From the NCBI RefSeq assembly GCF_900090045.1, contig NC_041786.1:2164501-2228500 (forward strand): a DNA stretch of 64,000 bases, given 5' to 3'. Numbering within the stretch: the stretch's first letter is position 1; each line of letters begins with the position of its first letter. The notes below the pieces were generated by a model. The model ran no database searches. It was not told the DNA's origin and saw nothing but the letters and a program-made list of their open reading frames with translations. Positions 11,313 to 21,742 of this stretch are shown here, one piece after another. The translations under genes were made by a program, and so were the position numbers. This DNA comes from Plasmodium malariae. Lineage: Eukaryota > Apicomplexa > Aconoidasida > Haemosporida > Plasmodiidae.

Positions 11313-12246
11313 ATGGCAAAGTCAAAAAATCATACAAATCATAATCAAGTAAGTGATTATAATATATATATATGTATATGTATATATATGTAAACCTCTT
11401 AATAAATCTTCTTTTTTCTCTTTTTTAAAGATCAAGGGGTTTTCCTGTTTTTTTATTGCATTATCTTTTCTCATTTAATTTGTATATATTTCTGTGTAAT
11501 TTGGCCTTTATGAGAACGAACATTGAAATGTTAATATTTTTTATCAAGATCATTTTTGTAGTTTTTGTTACAGTTGGCATTACAGCATTTATTTTTCTTT
11601 TCATACATCTCACTCCGTTACGCACTCATGCATATACTTTTTTTTTTTTTTTCTTTTTAAAAAATAGAATAGGAAAGCTCACAAAAATGGAATAAAGAAG
11701 CCTAAGAAGCACAAATTTATGTCACGTAAAGGGGTATGCAAAACGCAAATTTCGTAAAGATTGTATTATTCTTAAATGTTGCTTCTTTGCCTTTTTAACA
11801 GTTTCCCTATATTTTACACATTGTTCTTTTCATGCTGTTCATTGCTAATTTTTCTCTATTATTTCCCCTTATTTTTCATTATTTAACATATATACACAGC
11901 CCAACTAGGTTGTTTCACCCATCACTATTTATGTTAACGTGTGTTAATGCATAAATTAAATACATCATTAGTTATAATTATTTTATAAGGAACACTGGTG
12001 GTACGTGTTTTTAGTTTGTACATTCCCACGAATAAAGTTCTGCATATTCATCATTTTGTTCAGTTGTTCGTTTATTCGTTTATTCGTTTATTTGTTTGTT
12101 TACATTTATTATTTTGTTTTTTTTATCGTTATCCCCTTTCATAGTTGGACCCCAAGTTCTTTAAAAACCAGAGATATTGTTTAAAAGGAATTTTAAAGAA
12201 AAAAAAAGAATTAAAATTAAAGCAAAAACAGGAAAAGAAAAATTAG
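11313..12246 (+). CDS. RPL29: 60S ribosomal protein L29 (eL29), three exons
   Basis: Small basic protein of the cytosolic large ribosomal subunit. Exons 11313-11348, 11668-11733 and 12145-12246 join in frame to give 67 residues: it starts MAKSKNHTNHNQ, continues NRKAHKNGIKKPKKHKF in exon 2, and exon 3 has LDPKFFKNQRYCLKG and a Lys-rich tail. The N-terminal SKNHTNHNQ and KAHKNGIKKP blocks are signatures of eL29. Both introns are GT-AG with T-rich 3' ends. The first exon is only 36 nt and ends at the family's conserved Gln, a common layout for Plasmodium ribosomal protein genes. It probably shares its upstream region with UCHL3. Confidence 0.97.
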
Positions 12247-13965
12247 AGAAGGCGCATGGATTAACATTTATGTTGTCCATGAAATTTTTGACCCTTACCA
12301 TTTTAAACAGTTTCAATTTTTCAGAATATTTTACTATATTGCTTATTTATTTTTATTTATTTTTTTTTTCCATTCCCCAAATGTAGAATATATGTCTTTT
12401 TAAATAATTTATTGTGCCTGTATCTCAGCGACCCCATTTTATTCTAAGAATGCACAATTTTATACAACACATATGTATAATCATATGTGTTTTATGTATA
12501 TATGTATATAAGCGTATGTGCACGCAATAAACGTTTTAACAAACTATGAAATAACACGAACAAAAAGAAATAGTATAACAGTTAAAATATTATAAATGAA
12601 TTTTTATAGAAAATTGTATATATTTTTTGCTCATATCAGTGATGGGTGTGTATATATATATATATACACATTAAATATCCAACGCGCTATTTAAAAGATA
12701 ATGTATATACAAGTAACATAAATAAATAACTAAATGTTAACATACTTGTTAATGTACTTCAAAATTTACACACATTTTAACTTCTACTTATTCATTCATG
12801 TTTCCTGTGTATGTTATCTTTTAAGATATTAGAAACGCTAAAAGGTACATAAACTTAACACAAATAACAAGTTTTGTTATCGTCTACATATTTTTAAGCG
12901 CTCTAACAAAGGTATTACCCAATATTTAAGTCTATTAAGATTCTCATTTAAATGTAAGTATTGTTAGGAAGAATAAAATTTTCACTAATTTTTTAATCTA
13001 TGGTTTGTTATACATAAATATTTTTCTTGAAGGTCTTTCGAAATGATTTGTTATTATAGCCATTTCTTTTTATTTTATTTTATTTTATTTTTTATTTTTC
13101 TTCCTTAATTTTTAACATATATATTTGAAGTATATCCTTTTTATAATTTTATTTTTGCTTCTCATCATGAATATTATTTTTGTAGTTATTTTTATAAGGC
13201 CTTATCAAATCAACAACTTGTTTTTTTATTATGTAAATTTTGCGAACATTATTATAATTTCCAAAAAAAAAAAAAAAAACTATATATATAATATATATAT
13301 ATACCTTTAATAGTATCTATGCAAAAGGATGAAATGAAACTTACCTATATATTTGATCAAATGCTTATACATATGTATGCATACAAGTAATCTTCTTATT
13401 ACATTGTAAGATGGTTTAACACATCAAAAGGGGAGTGCTCTTTGCGACATGAAAATTCTGTGTAGTTGAATTTTTGTATTGTCATCTAATGCAAAAGGAT
13501 TTTATTTTTTTTGTTTTTTTGTACATACTATTTACAACTGAATTAGCTATCAGTAGCTGTAGTTCTTATATAACTAATTTTTTTTTTTTTTTTTTGTATA
13601 TATTTATATACATATATATGCATACACACATTTATATATATTTTGTTTGTAGAGAAAAGGAGCTCTTTGCTTTTTTTTTTTTTTTCCCCGCTCATCTTTA
13701 ATTTAATTATTATTTTTCTTTTTTTTTTATCACAAATATGTAAACATGATTTTCATTTCCTTGTAATTAAAATAACTTATGATATGAGATGTAAGAAAAC
13801 GAACATAAATACACTTTCAAACATTTGAATACATTTGCGTACATATGCATGCGTTTGCATACATGTAAATACGCAGGAATACTTTTACGACCTCTTACAT
13901 TAATTGCGCAAACTACTGCAAAAAAGGTGTAATAAGGGCATTCCTCCATATTTGCTCAAAACCGA
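12247..13965. other. Gene-free stretch, 1.7 kb
   Basis: Lies between the eL29 stop and the next plus-strand gene. It holds poly-T runs, short (AT)n tracts and no ORF with sustained non-repetitive composition. It presumably contains the eL29 3' UTR and the promoter of the 296-residue protein. Confidence 0.55.
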
Positions 13966-14856
13966 ATGTCGTCAATAAAAATAAATAAAGATGAAAGTAA
14001 AAGAGTGCACGTGTGGATTAAAAGTGCTATTGGCACACCGAATAGAAGACAATATAAGCATAAAAATATAATGTATCCATATTTTCGCATGTACAAGTCA
14101 GCATATAGGGCTCGAGATTCGAGAACGAGGCAAGCATTTTGGCCTTGTGTCGACAAATACCCTTGGCATACCCACCAAAAAAGGTGGATTAGGAGTGAAG
14201 ACTTAAATATAAAATTCTTTTCCGAATATACAAACAAACCCCCGAACAAAAAAAACTTATTTGAAACATGTCACACACTGCCATTTAATGGAATTAACTG
14301 TCTTTTTTGGAATCCAATTTACCTGAATAGTCATAAATTTTTTTTAAAAAATGGAACAAAAAAGGCTCAAAATGATGAAGAAAACAAGGCGCATAATGGG
14401 GCGCAAAATGAAGTACAAAATGAAGCACAAAATGAGAGGCAAATTTTACAGCAAGATATGGATAGAGATGATAGAGCACTAAATGAGCAAAAGGAAAATA
14501 AAAAAGTTATAAGAATAAATAACTTTTACTATATTGTAGACAACAAAGCTAAGAACGATGTTTATTTTTATCTTAAACACATCAAATATACAATGAGACC
14601 TTTTCGAGGGAAAATAATTGGTGACCTATATTTAAATGAAAACAAAATTAAAAGTAATATCTCAGCAAATGGTATAATAAATGGCGAATGGAAATACTGC
14701 TTTCCTCATATTAAAATGCTTGATAAGTTAGCTAACATTACTCTAAGTAAAAATTTAGTGGATGCAGATTTAGACGGTAATATTATTGAAAGCTTGGTAA
14801 TAGTAGACAAACACACGTACAGACCTCCATTACCTAAATGTTTTAATGAGTTATGA
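13966..14856 (+). CDS. Conserved protein of unknown function, 296 residues
   Basis: Single-exon ORF starting MSSIKINKDESKRVHVW. Two folded-looking parts flank a short low-complexity insert. Residues about 1-125 are rich in aromatic and basic residues (YRARDSRTRQAFW, CVDKYPWHTHQKRW). The insert, about 133-170, carries QNE/AQNE repeats. Residues about 178-296 are mixed alpha/beta in character, with KYTMRPFRGKIIGDLYLNEN and a terminal YRPPLPKCFNEL. There is no signal peptide or membrane segment. I do not recognise the family. The Arg/Trp/Tyr-rich start would suit a ribosome- or RNA-associated protein, possibly mitochondrial, but that is a guess. It is convergent with the kelch-BTB gene. Confidence 0.85.
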   Translation: MSSIKINKDESKRVHVWIKSAIGTPNRRQYKHKNIMYPYFRMYKSAYRARDSRTRQAFWPCVDKYPWHTHQKRWIRSEDLNIKFFSEYTNKPPNKKNLFETCHTLPFNGINCLFWNPIYLNSHKFFLKNGTKKAQNDEENKAHNGAQNEVQNEAQNERQILQQDMDRDDRALNEQKENKKVIRINNFYYIVDNKAKNDVYFYLKHIKYTMRPFRGKIIGDLYLNENKIKSNISANGIINGEWKYCFPHIKMLDKLANITLSKNLVDADLDGNIIESLVIVDKHTYRPPLPKCFNEL

Positions 14857-15446
14857 TTACTTAGTCCTATTTCTTCATTCGTTGTAGATTGCTTTTTCTT
14901 TTTCCTATTCTTTTTTTGTATTTTTAAAAGAGGATCCATGACAAGCAATCCCAGATACCTCAAGGATGCGTATTTTTATGTGTATGTTTATACACACCCC
15001 TGTATATATATGTTCACTCAGCATAAATTCCGCGAATCCTAATATTTTGGCTCCATATACGTAATACTGCACGTCTGCACCACATACCTCAACTTTTTAA
15101 AGACACAAATATATTACGTAAACACAAAGCTGACTAAATAAATAAATCTTCAGTTGCACATTTCCTCAATGGGATGAAGTAACAAAAAAAAAAAAAATAA
15201 TAATAATAATAAATAAATAAATAAATAAATACATACATACATAAATAAATACATACATACATAAATAAATAAATACATACATAAATAAATACATACATAA
15301 ATAAATACATAAATAAATAAATAAATAAAATAAAATAAAATAAAAAAAAAAAAAAATACATTTTCCATTTTATGTAAAAAAGTACACAAGAGAACAAAAG
15401 CTATTCTTCATAAAATTACATGAAAAAAACGTTTCTTCATAAGTTA
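14857..15446. repeat. Convergent 3' region with AATA/CATA tetranucleotide tract
   Basis: Separates two convergent genes. Positions about 15198-15342 are a tetranucleotide tract mixing AAAT and ACAT units, bounded by poly-A runs. Long ORFs on the minus strand here read only Tyr/Ile/Phe/Leu repeats and are not genes. Confidence 0.85.
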
Positions 15447-17240
15447 CTAAATGAATAACGATTTTTTATAAATTTCCCCCAATAAATGTGGCTCAGTTAT
15501 CAGTCTATTAATTTTTTCATGGTCCATCAACTTATTATCAGTTATAAAATCTATGCAAAATTTACATAATTGTTTGCAATTATTTCTATAACTCAACAGA
15601 AGAATATTTAGCACATTTTGTTCATTTGTATGATTACTAATAATTCGTTCACATAATTGCATTAAGCGGAATATATGGAATTTTGTACAAGTCACTAATA
15701 TTTTTTCATACGTTTTAAGAGAATAATTCAAAGATAATTCATCTGTATAAAGGTAATTTATAATAATTAAAAATATGTCATACTGTACATCGTTTATTGG
15801 AATAATGAGATGATGATTGTATGGTGGACTTCCTCCAGTTGTTCGATCTTTTGAAAAATGTAAATCGAATAAGGATTTAAAACTTGAACATCTAGCTGAT
15901 AAAATGGATCTACAAGCATAAATATACCTTTTTTGTACCATCAGAATAATATCCGAGTATTTATAATTGTTAACCATACATGCAAATGTTTGAGTTAATG
16001 AAGAAGATTCAACATATACATTTTCTAATCTTAGTGCATATACATCATTTAAAGAGTTCTTACCATCAAATCCAGCAATACAGTAGATAACATTTTTATA
16101 AAACTGAATGTTCATACTACTTCTTTTTGAAAAATTATTCCTTGTAAGTATTTTTTCCCATATCCTTTGTTTTATATCAAATTTGTAAAAATCGTTTAGA
16201 CGTTCAGATGAATGTATATTATAACCTCCAATTATATATATGCATTCATTATATATAAAAGAACCCATAAAGTATCTTGCCATGGGTATCCTTCTCTTAC
16301 TATAATAGCAGCAACAGTCTATTCCATTTATGTCCTTTTTATTATTCAAAAAATGGTTTCTTATTGTCGTTTCATTTATATTATATTTCATTTTAGTCCA
16401 TATACCCGTTTCTAAATGATACTGATAAAAATAATTCAAATCATCATCATCTTCTTCTATTTCTTCCTTATATCCTCCAAATGTGTAGAAATAACCATCA
16501 TATATATGACCAATAGTACAAGCTCTAGGACTAGGTATATCACCACTTTGTTTAATATGAATCCATTTCTCCTTATATAAATGAAATGCATACATTTTAT
16601 TATGTAAGGTTATACCATCATATCCCCCAAATAGATATAATATTCCTGTATATTCATGAACAGCTAAAGAAAAACCAAATAACGATGGTGGAGCATACAT
16701 GTTGCTTTGTTCTTTTATCTTTACCATTTCCCATTTTTCTGTGTTCATATCAAAAAAATAGAAATCATTCAACCATATTCCTTTCCCTTGATATCCTCCT
16801 AATATATACATTTTGTCTTTATATAAAAAAGCAGGGTTATTTTCCCTTCTAGATGGACATTTTTTATCATATATTTCTGTCCATTTATTTTCTAAAATAT
16901 TGTATTTGTAAAAGTCATTTAATCTTTTCCCCTTAGATCCATACCCCCCAAAAATGTATATATAATTTTTATATAACACTGATGCAGCTCCACTACGTCT
17001 GGGAAAGTATGCATTTCTAACGAGTTCTTTATGTGAGTTATTCTTAGAAGTACTATCTGAATCAAACTTTTTATATTTTTTTATATCATTATTTGGCGAA
17101 CATATCAATTTATTCCATGTTAGGATATTTCTACTCATATTTTTATTTGTAAACGTTTTTGCTTTTTCTTTATTACGTTTAAATAAGGGCACATGAAACC
17201 CGCTGTCTTCAAAATTGGTATTAACCAAAGGAGAATTCAT
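15447..17240 (-). CDS. Kelch-repeat protein with C-terminal BTB domain
   Basis: Single exon, 597 residues. Six kelch blades are marked by double-Gly or equivalent motifs at residues about 98 (IFGGYG), 148 (ILGGYQ), 205 (LFGGYD), 255 (TFGGYK), 338 (IIGGYN) and 390 (IAGFDG), mostly with the downstream Trp of each blade (KW or IW). A BTB/POZ domain follows at about 428-535 (YSDIILMVQKRYIYACRSIL is typical), then a BACK-like helical tail to the end. An acidic insert (EEIEEDDDD) sits in blade 4. Such proteins commonly recruit substrates to Cullin-3 ubiquitin ligases through BTB. The domain order, kelch then BTB, resembles LZTR1-type proteins and is the reverse of the better-known Plasmodium Kelch13. 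The start at 17240 precedes conserved sequence and is followed by a Lys-rich leader. Confidence 0.94.
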   Translation of the reverse strand: MNSPLVNTNFEDSGFHVPLFKRNKEKAKTFTNKNMSRNILTWNKLICSPNNDIKKYKKFDSDSTSKNNSHKELVRNAYFPRRSGAASVLYKNYIYIFGGYGSKGKRLNDFYKYNILENKWTEIYDKKCPSRRENNPAFLYKDKMYILGGYQGKGIWLNDFYFFDMNTEKWEMVKIKEQSNMYAPPSLFGFSLAVHEYTGILYLFGGYDGITLHNKMYAFHLYKEKWIHIKQSGDIPSPRACTIGHIYDGYFYTFGGYKEEIEEDDDDLNYFYQYHLETGIWTKMKYNINETTIRNHFLNNKKDINGIDCCCYYSKRRIPMARYFMGSFIYNECIYIIGGYNIHSSERLNDFYKFDIKQRIWEKILTRNNFSKRSSMNIQFYKNVIYCIAGFDGKNSLNDVYALRLENVYVESSSLTQTFACMVNNYKYSDIILMVQKRYIYACRSILSARCSSFKSLFDLHFSKDRTTGGSPPYNHHLIIPINDVQYDIFLIIINYLYTDELSLNYSLKTYEKILVTCTKFHIFRLMQLCERIISNHTNEQNVLNILLLSYRNNCKQLCKFCIDFITDNKLMDHEKINRLITEPHLLGEIYKKSLFI

Positions 17241-18186
17241 TTTTTTTCTTTTTTTTACATTTAAAAAAAATTGCTAATTAAAGGACCGATCAATGAAGAC
17301 AATTAATTCGAGATTATCGGGAAAAAAAGAAGAAAAATAAAATCAAATTGAATTACGCCACGAACACAAAAACAACATTGCCATTATTGTTCAGGACAAA
17401 AAACAAATGTGAACAAAAAGGGAAAATGACATAATGAAAAAAAAAAAAAATGTACACGACGATTTTAAATCTAAATAGAGTGCGGTGTTTAAATATGTAC
17501 AGCATAGTCTGCATTTATGGCATATATAAATATATATATATAAATATACACATACATATATATATATATATTATTAGCAAAAAATAATGCTCGGGTACAA
17601 CTTAATTTTACCAATATTTACCCTTATGCGGATGCAAATATATATATATATATAACCATACGCACATATAGGAGCAACATATAAAATAATAACAAAATTT
17701 TCCTTTACTGTTGTGAAAGCCCACAATTTGTAAATTACAGGATATTAAAAACATTTGTAGAAATTAATTTAAAAAAAAAGGAGCAAGAGAGGAAAGGAAT
17801 TATCATAAATTAAACGGATTTAGCAATGTGTTTTTAAAAAAAAAATTGGACGCAAATAAAAATGTATTAACAAAAAAAATGTGAAAAGTGTGGAAGGTAT
17901 GATAAATATGAAACGTATGAAAAAAGAAAAAAGATTAATAAAAATACATATAATTAAAGAATATATCAAGAAAAACAAATTAAATTGGTACATATTAATT
18001 ATTATACTACAGAAAGACATAAACAAATACGCAACCTTTTAAATGAAATATTCAGACATATTGCAGTAATCAAATGAAAAAATAAATAATAATGAGAAAG
18101 GAGTTAAATAGTTAGATGGATTGATAATTATGTACATAAAATACATGTATGTACAATAAATGCATACACAATATTATGCGTTAAAA

Positions 18187-18226
<40 letters not shown>

Positions 18227-18365
18227 GAATAGAAATAAGGAAAGAAGGATGGCTGTAAAAAACGTAGATACACATTAGTAAGGGCGTATGCATAAACTAT
18301 TTTATCCGTCTGTGCATACGCACTTTCATAAATGGGTACACACGTATTATTGCACTTTTATACAA
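17241..18365. other. Gene-free stretch, 1.1 kb
   Basis: Between the start of the kelch-BTB gene and the stop of the FYVE gene, both on the minus strand. It contains AT-rich sequence, a run of about 28 A at 18191-18218 and short TATA-like tracts. I see no coding potential. Confidence 0.6.
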
Positions 18366-19340
18366 TCACATAATAGCACATGACCTTCTCTGACAATATG
18401 TACAACAATTTTCGTCCTCTGGTTCATTCGTTGGACCTTGGGCAACTGTATATGATACACTCATTTCATTTGGAGGATAATTAAAAGAATTTCGTAAATA
18501 AGAAGTTGCGCTACTATTTGTAAAAGAATAGTTGCTTTGTAATTCGTTGTTGTTTTTCATTTTCTTTTCCAGTTCTAGTTGATTACACCTTATAATTAAT
18601 TTTTCTACTTGTTTTTTATATGAATGAATAATGCCTTCTGACTCTTCTTTTACTAAGGTTAGTTCATTTTTTTCCTTAACAAGACTTTTTATATTCATAT
18701 TTTTTTGTTGAATTTCATAATTTCTTATATTTAATATTTTATTTAGTTCTGTTTTATGTTCTTTCTCCCTTTGTAATAGTTCCAGCTCTTTTTTCTGTTT
18801 TTCAATAATAGAATCATAATTTTTTATTTTGTCATTTAAATCTTTTAATCCTTTTTCTCCTCTTTTTAATAAGGAAAGAACATCATTTGATCCATCGCTA
18901 TGTTCACTATTATTTAATATTTCACTATCAAATTCTATTAAGAAAGTTTTAAATCTTTCTACTATGGCCATTTTTTCACTTAAAGCTTTTTTTAAATCTT
19001 GATTTATTTGTTTTCTTGCTCCCAAATCTTCTTGTAGCAATAATGTTTGAGGAGAGGATCTTTCCAAAAAACATCTATCACATACTCTAACTTTTTCTGC
19101 ATAACTGTATTCACTTATCTTTATTCTATTGTCTGAACAATTGGAACAAAATACATTTCCACATGCTCTACAATGATGTTTCCTTACTCTTACATTAAAA
19201 AAAGCATTACAGCTATAGCAATTCGTTACTTCCTCATCAGGTACCCAAAAATGTTTCTTGTCATTTTCATTATTTTCTGCATCCCTAATATGAGATGCTG
19301 AATTGTTCAGGTACAATTCGTTTTCTGTATAAGGGCCCAT
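18366..19340 (-). CDS. FCP: FYVE and coiled-coil domain protein (FCP), C-terminal CaaX box
   Basis: Single exon, 324 residues. A FYVE zinc finger occupies about 32-94: WVPDEEV (WxxD motif), eight zinc cysteines at 41, 44, 57, 60, 65, 68, 87 and 90, and the basic RVRKHHCRACG motif that binds phosphatidylinositol 3-phosphate. A long charged coiled coil follows (about 105-275), then a Ser/Asn-rich linker. The protein ends CQRRSCAIM: the last four residues, CAIM, form a CaaX box whose Met predicts farnesylation, with further cysteines just upstream that could be palmitoylated. The Plasmodium FCP family is known as a PI3P-binding endomembrane protein and a prenylated protein. Role: endosome/food-vacuole traffic, by family knowledge. 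Confidence 0.95.
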   Translation of the reverse strand: MGPYTENELYLNNSASHIRDAENNENDKKHFWVPDEEVTNCYSCNAFFNVRVRKHHCRACGNVFCSNCSDNRIKISEYSYAEKVRVCDRCFLERSSPQTLLLQEDLGARKQINQDLKKALSEKMAIVERFKTFLIEFDSEILNNSEHSDGSNDVLSLLKRGEKGLKDLNDKIKNYDSIIEKQKKELELLQREKEHKTELNKILNIRNYEIQQKNMNIKSLVKEKNELTLVKEESEGIIHSYKKQVEKLIIRCNQLELEKKMKNNNELQSNYSFTNSSATSYLRNSFNYPPNEMSVSYTVAQGPTNEPEDENCCTYCQRRSCAIM

Positions 19341-21020
19341 ATATATTTTTGCTAAATTTTTTTTTTTTTTTTTTTTTCACCTCTTTTTAAAGCTTTTTCT
19401 TAATATAATTTGAACTAATTAAATACAAACTCTCAAACGTAAAACATAAGTATAAATAAAACATTTTACCATACATACATTTATATGATTAAACGTATAT
19501 TATACGTGCATTATACTAACATTATTATACTTACATAATACATATACATATATTTACATAGCATATATAAATTATGTATACATTAATCATAAAACTTCAA
19601 TCATTAAAAAAATTAGAATTAAAAATTAAATATTATGAATTAAGAATTGTGAATTAAGAATTGTGAATTAAGAATTGTGAATTAAGAACTGTTAATTAAG
19701 AATTATATGTTATGAATTATAAATTAAAATTAATTTAACTTTTACCTAATTACACTATGTCGTCAAAATTTACATACGTAAATGTATATTATTATACAAA
19801 TTTCATTTTTTGTTTTTTCTTTTTTGTTGCGTACTCTTTAGTAATTAATATTCCCAATTTTTCTACGCAAATAAATTTGTTCAAACTATTTATCGCAATA
19901 TACAATTTTATATATTTATATAGATTATATATAAATGTATTTAACTTAGAAAAAAAGGCATAGCAGATAATTGTTTTATTACTGCACACGTATTTATATA
20001 AAAATAAACATACTTAAAGAGGACCTTTTTTTTTTTTTTTTTTCTACCCTGTTGAAAAAAACGCTTATAGCAAATACATAATATTAGGGATAAAATCAAC
20101 ATCAAAAATATTCTGTAAAATTTTTTCAAATTTAAAAAAAAAGGTAAAATTTAAAAAAGTTTAGGGGTTACATTTTATTTTATCTGCTTTTTCCTATTAA
20201 AGTCGAAAAGAGAAGCTAAAAAAAAATTTCAAAAATTTATACTACTTTTTTTATATACTTGATAATTTAAAATATATACCAAAAAGCAAATTTTAAGGCG
20301 ATTAATCTGTAAAAATAGAAAAATAAATAGATTTAATACGGTTCAAATGTATTTATTTTCACTAGTACTACATTAAATATTTAATATATATATATTTATT
20401 TATTTGAATAAGAAACAGTTCTGAGTAATAATTAGAAATTCATAAAAAAAGTATAGAACAAAAATAATATATTAGGAAATAATGGTAATATATTTTATTA
20501 TTATTATATTTAAATAATGCTGAAGACTGGAGCCAATTTTTTTTTTTTTTCCTTTTTTAATAATATTACAAATGATATTCTTCTTTAAAAAAAAAAAAAT
20601 TATAATTAGGGTTAAGACTTGCATCTTTTTTTCTTTTTTCTTTTTTCTTTTCCGATCAGGTTTGTTTTTGATTTTTTCCTTTTTTGTATATCCTCTTTAG
20701 TGTTTTATATTTATATAGGAAAAAAAAAAAAATGAAATAAAATAGAAAGAAAAACAGCAGATTATAACAAAAGGGCATATTTATTTGTACGAGTGTTCAT
20801 ATTTTAATACTTGATATATTATTCTTTCAGATCCTTTATATGAATGCAATATGGTTAGCAAAAGGAAAAATAGCGTATGCTACCATACGAAGATGTTAAT
20901 ACATATAAGCTGTTACAAATAACAGATAGGTTATAATAATGTAGCTAAAATTTTATCAAAAATATGTATGGACCTATATATATATGTGCACATTCACGTG
21001 GATATGTTAAAATATCCCAC
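19341..21020. other. Gene-free stretch with a short 15-nt repeat
   Basis: Upstream of the FYVE gene. Positions about 19628-19732 contain six or so copies of a 14-15-nt unit, GAATTAAGAATTGT, degenerating rightward. The rest is poly-A/T and AT-rich sequence without a supportable gene. Confidence 0.6.
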
Positions 21021-21742
21021 TTAGTAATTCGTATGTTCATCTCCATTTTGTACATAAGGTAGCAAAGGTTCATTAATTACATTGACTGTTCCGTTGTTAT
21101 CATGTGATATGGGGATTGACATGTAGTACAACAACCCCATTATATTATCCACAATATTTTTATTGCCTATATGAATTAATATAATATTTTTCATACACAA
21201 ATTGCATAGTGTTGAATAGTCAACCAATGATGAAAAATCTGTACTTTCGTAGTGTTAACAACTCCGTTTAGAATTAGTTTTAACATTTTAGTAATATATT
21301 CCACCTATGATACTAGACACTAGTATGTCCTATTTTATATTATGTTTTTATTCCATCTTTATAAATATAAAATTAATATTGAATAAAAGTTTATGTAATA
21401 TAATGGAATAATTAATCGTTAATGACCTTGCCAGGTACTATGCACATATACGTAACAAAATTTTGTTGGGAAAAAAAAGTGTACTTTGAATTAGTGGCAA
21501 GGGTACCATTATTCACGTATAACATATATTAACGAGACTCACAGGAATTTATTATTATAACTATTATTAATTAAAATATCATTAGTTCATTTTATTTGAG
21601 ATTTTAAATTGTAAAATTTTGGTGTTTGTCTAACTATAACAGTCGAAAAGCTTATGATACATGCACAACTGCATGTAACTTAATTTTGTTCTATAAAAAA
21701 AAAAAAAAAGACTCAAATAACTTACCTTTTGCAGTTAGCCAT
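21021..21742 (-). CDS. Possible small two-exon gene, 79 residues, function unknown
   Basis: Exon 2 (21021-21243) is a non-repetitive ORF in an otherwise barren region, with balanced composition: it reads through FSSLVDYSTLCNLCMKNI and ends QNGDEHTNY. No in-frame ATG opens it, but an upstream ATG at 21742 gives a 17-nt exon (21726-21742, MANCK) with a good GTAAGT donor. Joining this to the AG before 21243 keeps the frame, with a 482-nt intron, giving a 79-residue protein with a hydrophobic centre. Against it: the acceptor lacks a good T-tract, and other acceptors could add or alter a few residues. I do not recognise the family. Confidence 0.35.

Noticed and set aside
15134..15397. Minus-strand ORFs rich in Tyr, Phe, Ile and Leu
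   Set aside because: Products of the AAAT/ACAT tetranucleotide tract and adjoining poly-A.
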